From positions 1 through 64,000 of the forward strand of contig NZ_CAKZKL010000028.1 in assembly GCF_937123735.1 (NCBI RefSeq): DNA of 64,000 nucleotides, given 5' to 3'. The notes beneath the pieces were generated by a model. The model was given only the letters and a program-made list of their open reading frames with translations. It ran no database searches and was not told the origin of the DNA. Position numbers and translations under genes: made by a program. This document shows, in pieces, positions 53,239 through 61,585 of the stretch (position 1 is its first letter; each line of letters begins with the position of its first letter). The DNA is from an uncultured Lentibacter sp. Its GTDB lineage: Bacteria; Pseudomonadota; Alphaproteobacteria; Rhodobacterales; Rhodobacteraceae.

Positions 53239-53940
53239 ATGACATTTCTGAAAGCAACTCTCGCGATGGGGTTGGCTCTGGTGGTTTCGGGCTGTTCCAG
53301 CCTGGACGTGGCCAGCCGCAACTTGCCCTTTTTCCCGCAGGCGGCCCAAGAGACGGGCCAGGCAGAGACGGGCCAGACAGCGCAACTGAGCAATTTTCTG
53401 ACGGTCAGCGATATTCAAGTGACAGTGCCGCGCGATCTGCGGGTTTCGGAGGCCGAAGTCTATTATCCTGTGGCTGATATCGTTTGGCGCGGTGAGCCGC
53501 GCGCAGACCGCTATGAGCAGGTGGCGGCCATTTTTGAGCAGAGTGCGACGCTGGCCACCCAGGATTTGCACGGCGGCCAGCCTGCACGGATCGAGATTGA
53601 AGTTTTGCGCTTCCATTCTCTCTCCGACAAGGCCCGCTATACTGTGGGCGGAAACCATGCGATGAACTTTGTGATGAGCGTCACAGATCCTGTCACAGGA
53701 GCGGTTCTGATGCCGCCGCAAACGGTGCGGACTGATTTGAAGGCCTTTGGCGGGCAACAGGCCATCAAGGCCGAGGAGCGCGGGGAAACCCAGAAAAAGC
53801 GGGTTCTGGCGCATCTTTCCGAGGTGATTTCTGAAACGCTCGCGCAGCAGGCTGCACCGGTTGAGAGTGTCAGCCGCCAAGCCCCGCTGGCCTTGGCACC
53901 GCTGGACACATCGGAGATGAGCTTTTCTGGCCTCTACTAA
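53239..53940 (+). CDS. Outer-membrane-type lipoprotein (DUF6778-like)
   Basis: 233 residues. The signal ends in the lipobox LVVSGC, with Cys19 as the lipid-modified residue. The mature part is beta-rich (TVSDIQVTVPRDLRVSEAEVYYPVADIVWRGEPRADRYEQV, IEIEVLRFHSLSDKARYTVGGNH). It resembles a lipoprotein family of Rhodobacterales that I associate with DUF6778, but this label is from memory only. AAGGAG is 8 bases before the ATG. It stands between glnE and the methyltransferase gene on the same strand. No function is known. Confidence 0.7.
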   Translation: MTFLKATLAMGLALVVSGCSSLDVASRNLPFFPQAAQETGQAETGQTAQLSNFLTVSDIQVTVPRDLRVSEAEVYYPVADIVWRGEPRADRYEQVAAIFEQSATLATQDLHGGQPARIEIEVLRFHSLSDKARYTVGGNHAMNFVMSVTDPVTGAVLMPPQTVRTDLKAFGGQQAIKAEERGETQKKRVLAHLSEVISETLAQQAAPVESVSRQAPLALAPLDTSEMSFSGLY

Positions 53941-53979
53941 GGCTTTCACTCCGGTTAAAAACTGATGTAAGGGGGCTGT

Positions 53980-55176
53980 ATGACACAGCTCCCTTATTCC
54001 GTTATCCGCCTCAAACCCAAAGCCGACGCGCGCAAGATCCGCCATGGTGCGCCTTGGGTGTTTGACAACGAGCTTGTGCTCGACCGCCGCACAAAGGCTA
54101 TCGCCAAAGGCGAGATCGTGCTTCTGGAAGACGCCGAGCGCGCGCCCATGGGGCTTGTCGGCTTCAACGCCGAGAGCCGTATTTCGGCGCGGATGCTGGA
54201 GCGCGATGTGCGCGTTGTGATTGATGCTGGGTGGTTCAAAGCCAAGCTTCAGAAGGCGCTGGATATGCGCAAGCGGCTCTATGCACAGCCGTTTTACCGC
54301 CTTGTCCATGCCGAGGCGGATGGCTTGCCCGGCGTGGTCATCGACCGCTTCGGCGATACGGTGGTCTTGCAGCCCAATGCCGCCTGGGCCGAGGCGCGGC
54401 TGGACATGCTTTGCGAGGCTCTGGAGGGCTTGGATGGGATCACCACGATCCTCAAAAACGCCTCGGGGCGCGCGCGTGGCCTTGAGGGCCTCAATGACGA
54501 AAGCGCCGTGCTGGCGGGCGCAGCACCGAGCGGGCCTGTGCCTGTGCAGATGAACGGTGCGACCTATATGGCCGACCTGACGGGTGGGCAGAAAACCGGT
54601 ATTTTCTTTGATCAGCGCGACAATCAGGCTTTTGCCGCAAAGCTGAGCCAGGGCGCTGATGTTCTTGATGTTTTTTCCCATGTCGGGGGCTTTGGCCTCG
54701 CCGCCTTGGCGCAGGGGGCCAAGAGCGCTCTGGCTGTCGACGGCTCCGCCGCAGCGCTGGAACTGGCCACAGCGGGGGCTACGGCCTCGGACATGGCAGA
54801 GCACTTTGAAACGCGTATATCAGACGCATTTGACGCGCTGGCAGCCTTGGCCGAAGAGGGCCGCAAATTTGATGTGGTGATCTGTGATCCGCCCGCTTTT
54901 GCGCCCTCAAAGAAGGCTTTGGACGCGGGGTTGAGGGCCTATGAGCGCATTGCGCGGCTGGCGGCTGTCTTGGTGAAGGAGGGCGGATATTTAGGGCTTT
55001 GTTCCTGTTCGCATGCCGCCGATTTGGGCAAGTTTCGCGCCGCCTCAAGCCGGGGCATTGGCCGCGCAGGGCGCGTAAGCCAGCTGATTCACACGGGCTT
55101 TGCGGGGCCGGACCATCCGCTGATGCCGCAGCTTGCGGAAAGTGGCTATCTCAAAGCGCTGTTTTACCGGCTGTGA
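53980..55176 (+). CDS. RlmI-like 23S rRNA (cytosine-5) methyltransferase
   Basis: 398 residues. An N-terminal PUA-type RNA-binding domain (IRLKPKADARKIRHGAPWVFDNEL, GEIVLLEDAERAPMGLVGFN) precedes a class I methyltransferase core: LDVFSHVGGFGLAALAQGA (SAM), VICDPPAFAPSKKAL (motif IV) and CSCSHAADLGKF with the catalytic cysteines. This is the RlmI/YccW architecture that modifies C1962 of 23S rRNA. Specificity in this clade is not proven. Its last codon overlaps the PIN gene start (GTGA). Confidence 0.88.
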   Translation: MTQLPYSVIRLKPKADARKIRHGAPWVFDNELVLDRRTKAIAKGEIVLLEDAERAPMGLVGFNAESRISARMLERDVRVVIDAGWFKAKLQKALDMRKRLYAQPFYRLVHAEADGLPGVVIDRFGDTVVLQPNAAWAEARLDMLCEALEGLDGITTILKNASGRARGLEGLNDESAVLAGAAPSGPVPVQMNGATYMADLTGGQKTGIFFDQRDNQAFAAKLSQGADVLDVFSHVGGFGLAALAQGAKSALAVDGSAAALELATAGATASDMAEHFETRISDAFDALAALAEEGRKFDVVICDPPAFAPSKKALDAGLRAYERIARLAAVLVKEGGYLGLCSCSHAADLGKFRAASSRGIGRAGRVSQLIHTGFAGPDHPLMPQLAESGYLKALFYRL

Positions 55177-55712
55177 AGCTGCTGCTTGACACCTGTGTGC
55201 TCTATCCGACGGTGATGCGCGAAATGCTTCTGGGCGCGGCCGATGCGGGGGCTTTTGAGCCACTGTGGTCCGCCGAGATCGAGGGCGAATGGGCGCATAC
55301 GGCAGAGAAGCACGCGGCTGGTGGACGGGTGTTTGCCGAAGGGGAAATTGCGCTGCTCCATGCGCGCTGGCCCAATGCGCGGGTGCGCTATGGCGAAGGG
55401 CTGAAAGCGCGGCTCTGGCTGCCGGACGCGGGCGACATCCATGTGCTGGCGGCGGCTGTGGCAGGCTCTGCTGACGCGATTATCACCTTGAATAAAAAGG
55501 ACTTTCCCGCGCAGATATTGGCCGAAGAGGGCCTGAGCCTGATGGACCCGGACGCTTACCTGCGCGGGGTTTTTGCCTCCGATCCTGCGCTTGTTACGCC
55601 TGTTGCGGAGCGCGTTCTCGCCAAGGCGCGGGAGCTTTCGGGGCAGGGTTGGACGATGCGCAGCCTTTTCAAAAAAGCGCGTCTGCCACGGCTGGCGAAA
55701 GCGCTCGGCTAG
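55173..55712 (+). CDS. PIN-domain ribonuclease-like protein
   Basis: 179 residues. The PIN acidic residues are visible: Asp6 in MKLLLDTCVLYP, Glu in WSAEIEGEW and Asp in DAGDIHVLAAAVAGSADAIITLNKKDFP. PIN domains are metal-dependent RNases, often toxins. No antitoxin gene lies upstream, since the GTG start overlaps the methyltransferase stop (GTGA); this argues for co-function with that rRNA modification rather than a toxin pair. The long upstream open frame is out of family. Ends by a 4-base overlap with the convergent M48 gene. Confidence 0.85.
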   Translation: MKLLLDTCVLYPTVMREMLLGAADAGAFEPLWSAEIEGEWAHTAEKHAAGGRVFAEGEIALLHARWPNARVRYGEGLKARLWLPDAGDIHVLAAAVAGSADAIITLNKKDFPAQILAEEGLSLMDPDAYLRGVFASDPALVTPVAERVLAKARELSGQGWTMRSLFKKARLPRLAKALG

Positions 55713-56395
55713 GCCTTTGCCCAGCGGCTTTCGAGCGCGCGGATGGCGGCGATGCGCTCTTTTGTTTTGGGATGGCTCAAGAGCCAGGCGGGCGGTCGGC
55801 CCGCGACCGCGCCTGTGAGGGTTTCCAGCTTGTGAAACAGCGCGATTTGCGGCGCAACGCCAAAGCCGGCTTTCGTCATCAATGCGGCGGCGTATTCATC
55901 GGCCTCGTATTCGTCTGCGCGCGAGAGGCGCGCGGCGAGCAGGGTGGTTGCGAAATTGGCGAGCCAGACACCAATCACCGGAACGAAGCGCGAGAAAATT
56001 GCTCCGAGCGCCATGCGCATGGCATTTTGGCCCGAAAAGTCGATCATTCGGCGGCGCGAATGGCCGAGGGCGACATGTCCCAGCTCATGGGCGATCACGC
56101 TGGCCAGCTCCTCTGCGCTCACCTCTCCAGACCGAAATTTGTTGTAAAATCCTCGGGTTATAAAGATCCGCCCGTCTGGTGCCGCGAGCCCGTTGACCGG
56201 TTCTATCTCATAGAGATAGACCGTCACGCGCGCGAGCCCAAGGGCGGCGGCGAGGCGTGTGAGCACGGGCTGAAACGCCGGATCGACCAGCTCTGTGGAC
56301 TTCTCATCAAGCTCCTTGAGCGTGTTGCGCACGGAGAAACGGTAGACGATATAGCCGTAAATGAGCGGCAGCAGGATGGGCAGAAGCTTGATCAT
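55709..56395 (-). CDS. M48-family membrane metallopeptidase
   Basis: 228 residues. A short N-terminal membrane anchor (IKLLPILLPLIYGYIVYRFS) is followed by a zinc peptidase domain with H103-E-x-x-H107 (IAHELGHVALGH) and a third ligand glutamate near 164 in SRADEYEADEYAA. Such exported or membrane-bound M48 enzymes (HtpX/BepA-like) handle envelope proteins. The DEYEADEYAAALM motif and a late helix SHPKTKERIAAI complete the fold. ATG 56395 was chosen because the frame further up is unlike the family. It overlaps the PIN gene by 4 bases at the tails. Confidence 0.88.
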   Translation of the reverse strand: MIKLLPILLPLIYGYIVYRFSVRNTLKELDEKSTELVDPAFQPVLTRLAAALGLARVTVYLYEIEPVNGLAAPDGRIFITRGFYNKFRSGEVSAEELASVIAHELGHVALGHSRRRMIDFSGQNAMRMALGAIFSRFVPVIGVWLANFATTLLAARLSRADEYEADEYAAALMTKAGFGVAPQIALFHKLETLTGAVAGRPPAWLLSHPKTKERIAAIRALESRWAKA

Positions 56396-56420
56396 GGCAC
56401 ATGATATGGGGGCTGGCGCG

Positions 56421-57578
56421 CTACCATGCAACGGGCATTTTTGTGGGCCCGCGAAAGGCCCAGCCCGTGAAGGGGACATCGCCCGCAAGCGACATCTGCG
56501 GGAAGCGCTCAAAGAGCTTTGGCAGCGCGATCTCGGTGATCAGCGCACGGGCCACAGCCGCCCCGCCACAGAAGTGTGGCCCCGCGCCAAAGGGGATGGA
56601 GGGAGCTGTATTTCGTTTAATATCATATAGTTGAGGTTCTTCAAAATGGGCCTCGTCATGGCCTGCGGAGGAGAACATGAGAAACACCCGCGCGCCTTTT
56701 TCAAAGGGGATGCCGTGGATCACATCGGCGCGCGCGACCTCACGCGGCGACATGCCGATGGGAGAAATCCAGCGGACATATTCATCAAAAACCTGGCCCC
56801 AGCTGGCCTCGCCCTTGCGGACCCATGCGAGCTGCTCGGGATGGGTGAGCAGCGCCCATGCGGCCCCGGCTATGGCGTCGCGCGGCTCGTTCTGTCCACC
56901 GGAGATGATCAGCTTGATGTTGGCGCGGATCGACTCCATTGGCAGGCCGGCCTCATACATGACCGAGAGCGCGGAGTTGTTGGGCGCGGCTTTGAGGCGG
57001 GGGAGCATGTCGTCGATATGGGTGTCGATGGAGGTGGTGCAATCGTGGCAATTGGCCTCGATCTCGGGATTGCCTGCGTAGTTGGCGCAGCCGTCGATCA
57101 TGCCCTGGCTGACGCGGTCAAGCTCGGCGGCGGCCATGTTTGTGAGGCCTGTGACAAGCTTCAGGGTTTCGGCGGAGAGGACCATCGCATAGGCGCGCAC
57201 CAGATCGCAGCCTTGCTTTTCTGCGAGTGAATTCAGCAGCTTGTCGGCCATGGTTGCTATTTGCGGTTGCCAGATGTCGCGCATGGTGCGGGGGCTGAGC
57301 GCGGGAAAGAGCGCGCGGCGCTCGGCCATATGGGCCGCGCCATCCTTGCGCATGAGGTTCTCGCCCATGAGCTTGGTCATTAACCCTTTCGGCTGGCGCG
57401 AGGAGAAAACGTCGATTCGTTTTTCTTGTGTGAAAATATCATCGCGCCGGGTGAGCAAGGTGGCGTTGAGCTCGGGCACAAAGGTGATGGGCGCGCTCGC
57501 GCGCATCGCGGCCAGATCGGGGTAGGGATCGGCGGCGAAGGCGGCGAGGTTTATATGCGTGACAGGGGCGCGCGTCAT
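56421..57578 (-). CDS. Cytochrome P450
   Basis: 385 residues, a class I-like bacterial P450. The haem loop is FGAGPHFCGGAAVAR with Cys337, the K-helix ExxR is EYVRW near 266, and the I-helix has IISGGQNEPRDAIAGA, where GGxNEPRD replaces the common AGxxT. It should oxidise a small substrate with ferredoxin/flavoprotein partners, none of which are in the window. It ends 26 bases from the M48 gene on the same strand and is divergent from the maleate-isomerase-like gene. Substrate unknown. Confidence 0.92.
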   Translation of the reverse strand: MTRAPVTHINLAAFAADPYPDLAAMRASAPITFVPELNATLLTRRDDIFTQEKRIDVFSSRQPKGLMTKLMGENLMRKDGAAHMAERRALFPALSPRTMRDIWQPQIATMADKLLNSLAEKQGCDLVRAYAMVLSAETLKLVTGLTNMAAAELDRVSQGMIDGCANYAGNPEIEANCHDCTTSIDTHIDDMLPRLKAAPNNSALSVMYEAGLPMESIRANIKLIISGGQNEPRDAIAGAAWALLTHPEQLAWVRKGEASWGQVFDEYVRWISPIGMSPREVARADVIHGIPFEKGARVFLMFSSAGHDEAHFEEPQLYDIKRNTAPSIPFGAGPHFCGGAAVARALITEIALPKLFERFPQMSLAGDVPFTGWAFRGPTKMPVAW

Positions 57579-57635
57579 GGGGCAAGCTTACGGGGGCACG
57601 CAGATTCGGGCCAGCGAAAATACAAGGAGCGTGCG

Positions 57636-58370
57636 GTGGTAAAATATGAGCTGGATCAAGGGTTTGGCGGCGAAGCCAAGCTTGGGCTGATTGTTCTTTC
57701 AACCGATGAAACCCTGGAAAACGAGGCCCGGCAGGTGCTCGCCGGGCGGGCTGTGAGCCTTGTGCACACGCGCATCGCCGCTGAGGCCGACGTAACGCCT
57801 AAGGCTCTGAAATTGATGGAAAACCGCCTGCCTGCGGCGGCGGCTCTGCTGCCGCAGGGGCTTCGGGCGATTGGCTATGCCTGCACCTCGGCCAGCACGG
57901 TGATTGGCCCTGAGCGGGTGGCGGCGTTGCTGGGCCAAGCCCAGCCACAGGCCGCCGCAACCAACCCCATCAGCGCTGTGGTGGCAGCCCTTAAGGCCCT
58001 GAATACAAAGCAGATTTCATACGTCAGCCCCTATGTCAAAGAGGTGACCGCCCCGATGCGCGGCTTGCTGGCCGAGGCTGGATTTGAGACCGTGGCAGAG
58101 GCCAGCTTTGCCCAGAGCGAAGACCGCAAGGTGGCCCGAATTTCAGAAGAGAGTACCTTGCAAGCCATTGAAGATATTGCAAAAACAGCGCCTTCAGATG
58201 CGGTTTTTGTGAGCTGCACCAACCTGCGGAGTTTTTCTATTCTGCGCGAGGCAGAGCAGCGGGTGGGACGGCCGGTTATTTCGTCAAATCAAGCGCTTAT
58301 CTGGCATATGCTCACCCTCGCGGGCTGTGCGCCCAAAGGCTGGGGGCCTGGCAGCTTGTTTGAAGTGTAA
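57636..58370 (+). CDS. Maleate isomerase / Asp-Glu racemase superfamily protein
   Basis: 244 residues. Two cysteines face each other in the fold, Cys83 (GYACTSAS) and Cys194 (FVSCTNLRSF), as in maleate cis-trans isomerase, arylmalonate decarboxylase and Asp/Glu racemases. NPISAVVAALKALNTKQISYVSPYVKEV is a conserved stretch. The start is GTG 57636 with AAGGAG 7 bases upstream. It is divergent from the P450, with 57 bases between starts. The substrate (maleate, hydantoin, malonate) is not determined. The GTGCAC element follows it. Confidence 0.85.
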   Translation: MVKYELDQGFGGEAKLGLIVLSTDETLENEARQVLAGRAVSLVHTRIAAEADVTPKALKLMENRLPAAAALLPQGLRAIGYACTSASTVIGPERVAALLGQAQPQAAATNPISAVVAALKALNTKQISYVSPYVKEVTAPMRGLLAEAGFETVAEASFAQSEDRKVARISEESTLQAIEDIAKTAPSDAVFVSCTNLRSFSILREAEQRVGRPVISSNQALIWHMLTLAGCAPKGWGPGSLFEV

Positions 58371-58386
58371 ACCCTGCGCACGAGAG

Positions 58387-58462
58387 GGTTAACGGCGCGC
58401 GCCAGAGGCCAAAAGGGGGGGGTGAAACCCGTGCACCCCCCGTGCACAAAGCGTGCACCGCT
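58387..58462. repeat. GTGCAC-triplet element, copy 2
   Basis: Second copy of the 76-base element: GGTTAACGG at 58387, CCAAAA, a run of eight G, TGA, then GTGCAC at 58431, 58442 and 58453, again 11 bases apart. Spacings and order match copy 1 (19748-19823), while the intervening bases differ, so it is conserved by function or recent copying rather than a plain duplication. It lies between convergent genes. A further GGTTAACG follows at 58490. Confidence 0.7.
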
Positions 58463-58538
58463 GTTGCGCGGCTTTGAGGCGCTAAAAGTGGTTAACGCGG
58501 CGCACGCTGGGCCAGAAAGGCAACAGGCTTGCGCCGGG

Positions 58539-59720
58539 TCAGATCAGCGCGCGCATTCCGCGTGTGATGCCATCAAGGGTCATCGGCACCATCTGATCTT
58601 CAAAGATCTCCCGGATCATGCCGATGGAATGGGTGTAGCCCCAGTATTTTTCCGGCACGGGGTTGATCCAGACCGTGTTGGCCCACTGTGCCCGCGCCCG
58701 CTCCAGCCAAACCTGCCCTGCCTCGGCGTTCCAATGCTCATTCGCGCCGCCGGCATAGGCGATCTCATAAGGCGACATGGAGGCATCGCCCACGAAGATA
58801 CATTTGTAGTCGCTGCCATAGGTGCGCAGAACCTCCCAAGTGGGGGTCTGTTGGTCCCAGCGGCGGGCATTGTCTTTCCAGACGCCCTCATAGAGGCAGT
58901 TGTGAAAGTAGAAGTGCTCAAAGTGTTTGAACTCGGATTTGGCAGCGGAAAACAGCTCCTCGACCAGTTTGATATGCGGGTCCATCGAACCGCCGATATC
59001 AAGAAAGAGCAGCACTTTGACGGCGTTGCGCCGCTCGGGGCGGGTCTTCACATCGAGATAGCCGTGTTCGGCCGTGGCGCGGATTGTGCCGTTGAGGTCC
59101 AGCTCCTCATGCGCCCCGTCGCGTGCCCAGCGGCGCAGGCGCTTGAGCGCAACCTTGATGTTGCGCGTGCCCAGCTCCACATCGCCGTCGAGATTCTTGA
59201 ATTCGCGCTTGTCCCAAACTTTGACGGCGCTCTTGTGGCGGCTCTCTTTCTGGCCAATGCGCACCCCTTCGGGGTTGTAGCCATAAGCGCCAAACGGTGA
59301 GGTTCCGGCTGTGCCGATCCATTTGTTGCCACCCTGGTGGCGGCCCTCCTGTTCTTTGAGGCGTTCTTTCAATGTTTCCATGAGCTTGTCAAAGCCGCCT
59401 AAACTTTCGATCTCGGCGCGTTCTTCTTCGGAGAGGTGCTTTTCGGCAAGTTTTTCCAGCCAGTCTGAGGGGATATCGACCGCTTCTAAGACATCACCTA
59501 AAGAAATCTCTTCAAGGCCCTGAAATGTTTTGGAAAAAGCCTGATCAAATCTGTCGATATGGCGCTCATCTTTGACCATGGCAGCGCGGGCCAAATAGTA
59601 GAACCCTTCGATATCATAGGTCACCAGACCGGATTTGACCGCCTCCAGAAAGGTTAGAAATTCGCGCAGAGACACCGGAATACGGGCCTCGCGCAGGTTC
59701 TCGAAAAACGGGAGAAACAT
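58539..59720 (-). CDS. VWA-domain protein, CoxE-like
   Basis: 393 residues. The C-terminal half is a von Willebrand A domain with the MIDAS-type D241-I-G-G-S245-M string; the N-terminal half (residues 1-130) is helical and acidic. Typical CoxE strings are IPVSLREFLTFLEAVKSGL and YDIEGFYYLARAAMVKDERHIDRFDQAF. CoxE-like proteins usually act with a MoxR AAA+ ATPase, which is not in the window. In this family the MIDAS reads DxGGSM rather than DxSxS. The upstream partner is a 54-residue membrane protein 10 bases away, then a lipoprotein. Confidence 0.88.
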   Translation of the reverse strand: MFLPFFENLREARIPVSLREFLTFLEAVKSGLVTYDIEGFYYLARAAMVKDERHIDRFDQAFSKTFQGLEEISLGDVLEAVDIPSDWLEKLAEKHLSEEERAEIESLGGFDKLMETLKERLKEQEGRHQGGNKWIGTAGTSPFGAYGYNPEGVRIGQKESRHKSAVKVWDKREFKNLDGDVELGTRNIKVALKRLRRWARDGAHEELDLNGTIRATAEHGYLDVKTRPERRNAVKVLLFLDIGGSMDPHIKLVEELFSAAKSEFKHFEHFYFHNCLYEGVWKDNARRWDQQTPTWEVLRTYGSDYKCIFVGDASMSPYEIAYAGGANEHWNAEAGQVWLERARAQWANTVWINPVPEKYWGYTHSIGMIREIFEDQMVPMTLDGITRGMRALI

Positions 59721-59730
59721 CGCCTCGGCC

Positions 59731-59895
59731 TCAGAGCATCCGCAGGATCAGGATATTGAGAAACAGCGCGACCAAGGCGCAGATCACCCCGAGGACAGCC
59801 GCGTGCTGCACCATATCGAGCCTGTTACCATTCTTTTTTCGGGCCAAGAGGGCCCCGCCAATCGCGCCGATTACGAACCCCAGTGTAACAATCAT
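59731..59895 (-). CDS. Small membrane protein upstream of the VWA gene
   Basis: 54 residues: MIVTLGFVIGAIGGALLARKKNGNRLDMVQHAAVLGVICALVALFLNILILRML. Two membrane helices are joined by a basic loop. I recall short proteins of this kind beside VWA genes in Rhodobacterales, but function is unknown. ATG 59895 is preceded by a G-rich site. It is 10 bases from the VWA gene and 20 bases after the DUF2927 lipoprotein, in the same direction, so the three are probably an operon. Confidence 0.7.
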   Translation of the reverse strand: MIVTLGFVIGAIGGALLARKKNGNRLDMVQHAAVLGVICALVALFLNILILRML

Positions 59896-59915
59896 CTCGC
59901 CCCATCCGCTCTGCT

Positions 59916-61286
59916 TTAGCCACGTTTGCCTCGGGATGGGCTGAGGGTTTCGATCTCGCGCATTTTGGCGCGCACGGCCCATTCCGAGCCAAATCCGTAG
60001 CGCGCCCAGCCCAGACTGTCCAGCCTGACGTGGTGGGCCTCGGAGGAGCGCCCAGTCAGTTCGAGGGCCTCGGCGCGCAACAACATCAGCGTGCTCAGCA
60101 GGGCGGCGTTCTCATGCTTTTGGGCAATGTGCAGGGCCGGGTTCACGAGGCCGAGCGCGCGCAGGCCATTGCCTTCGCTGAGCGCATGCGAGGCCAGTTG
60201 CGAGGCGACATAGGCCCGGTGCAGCGTGGTGGCAGACGAACGGGCGTAAAGCTGGTCGGCGGCCTGAAAATGTTCGAGCGCAAGCGCCGGATCAGAGACC
60301 TGCGAGATGCGGCCCATGGCGTAGTGGGCAAAGGCGCGCCGGTGATCTTGCCAGCCAAAGGCCCGCGAGATTGACAGGGCTTTTTGGGCTGCGGCGCGGC
60401 GCTGGGGCATAGAGGCCCCGGGACCGAGGGCTGTTTGAACGGCATTGATGTAACTGCGCGGGGTGGGCGCGGTGCGAGTTGGGCTCAGCGCCTCCCCGGC
60501 GGGGTTGAGCCGCGCAAGCAGCCCCGGCAGAAGCGCTGCGACCTGGCGTTTGCTCATTCCGGTGCGCAGTTCGGGCGCGTAATAGGTGCGCAGGATCAAC
60601 ATATCAAAGCCGGTCAGAACGGTGTGCATATTGTCATCATTGAAGACAGAATCGGGCAGGCGATAAAGATCATTGAGCGGCCCGATGGCTTGCGCGAGCT
60701 CCTCGTGCAGGCAATCACGCACCTCTTGCGGGCTGGCATCATTGGGCACGAAAACCGCAAGTTTCTGGCGGCTGCGCAGCGCGGCCCAGTTGGTTTTTTC
60801 GGTGCGGCGCGCTGCTTTATACTCTGAAATATCGGAAATATTGGGCACAACAAAACAGGCCGCATGGGGCAGGTTGCGCCGGATTTCGGCCCGGCTGACG
60901 GCCTGCACCGTGATATTGGCATTGGGCGCATTTGTCAGGCTGACGGGCAGGCGGGCCTCGCTTTGCAGCCGGTAGATCAGGCGGCTCAGATCGGGGAGCA
61001 GCGTGGCGGGGGGCGCCCCGGTGACGCGGATGCTGATCGGGCCTTCAAAGCGGGTGAGCACGGGCAATTCGCGCCCGGATTCCAGCTGGAAGGCCAGCGC
61101 GAGAAAATCGCGGGCGATATCGCTGTTGGCGCGCATGGGCGCTTGTTGCACAGTTGTGGTGAAGGATTTGAGCGGCGGCAGGCCCAGAGTGCCGTCCTGG
61201 ACGATCCCGCGGGAGGGGGTATCAGAAATATGGCCGGGCATACAGCCGACGAGCGTAAAGAGTGCAGGCAGCAGGAAATTGCGCAT
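59916..61286 (-). CDS. DUF2927-domain lipoprotein
   Basis: 456 residues. The signal ends in lipobox LFTLVGC (Cys15), so it is a lipoprotein. The DUF2927 region spans about 75-260 (FLALAFQLESGRELPVLTRFEGPISIRVTG, HEELAQAIGPLNDLYRLPDSVFNDDN), while the C-terminal 180 residues look like helical repeats (AMGRISQVSDPALALEHFQAADQLYARSS) of TPR type. ATG 61286 has GGGAGG 6 bases upstream and shares its first base with the stop of a 35-codon ORF (TGATG). It leads the membrane protein and VWA genes. Function unknown. Confidence 0.85.
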   Translation of the reverse strand: MRNFLLPALFTLVGCMPGHISDTPSRGIVQDGTLGLPPLKSFTTTVQQAPMRANSDIARDFLALAFQLESGRELPVLTRFEGPISIRVTGAPPATLLPDLSRLIYRLQSEARLPVSLTNAPNANITVQAVSRAEIRRNLPHAACFVVPNISDISEYKAARRTEKTNWAALRSRQKLAVFVPNDASPQEVRDCLHEELAQAIGPLNDLYRLPDSVFNDDNMHTVLTGFDMLILRTYYAPELRTGMSKRQVAALLPGLLARLNPAGEALSPTRTAPTPRSYINAVQTALGPGASMPQRRAAAQKALSISRAFGWQDHRRAFAHYAMGRISQVSDPALALEHFQAADQLYARSSATTLHRAYVASQLASHALSEGNGLRALGLVNPALHIAQKHENAALLSTLMLLRAEALELTGRSSEAHHVRLDSLGWARYGFGSEWAVRAKMREIETLSPSRGKRG

Positions 61287-61393
61287 CAGCAGCCTCCCGT
61301 TGCAGGCTGAGCACCCACGCGCAGCGGACCAGTGGCGGGGGCGGTTTTGTCCAAACACAGACACAGCGCCTGCACCAGCTCTCTCTTTTTCAT
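61286..61393 (-). CDS. Possible small leader ORF (35 codons)
   Basis: MKKRELVQALCLCLDKTAPA and so on, ending CC-free GGC then TGA that shares a base with the DUF2927 ATG. The TGATG junction is the type seen in coupled genes of this genome. It has no family, no strong ribosome site, and a Lys-rich start, so it could be a leader peptide or chance. It is the only open frame in the 300-base gap that has this coupling. Confidence 0.3.
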   Translation of the reverse strand: MKKRELVQALCLCLDKTAPATGPLRVGAQPATGGC

Positions 61394-61585
61394 GGTCAGC
61401 TTCTGCCTTAACATTTCCGTTGAACAGGCTTTTCGCTGCTCTTCCTGACTTCCTTAAGGACGAATTGGGGCGAAAAAGTGACAATTTAGCTTAACTGCGC
61501 CGCATCCGGCGGACCTGATAAAAAGTGATTTAAAGACAATGCTTTAGGTTGATGTGTCTTGGCAACACTTGGGGCAAAAAGACGG

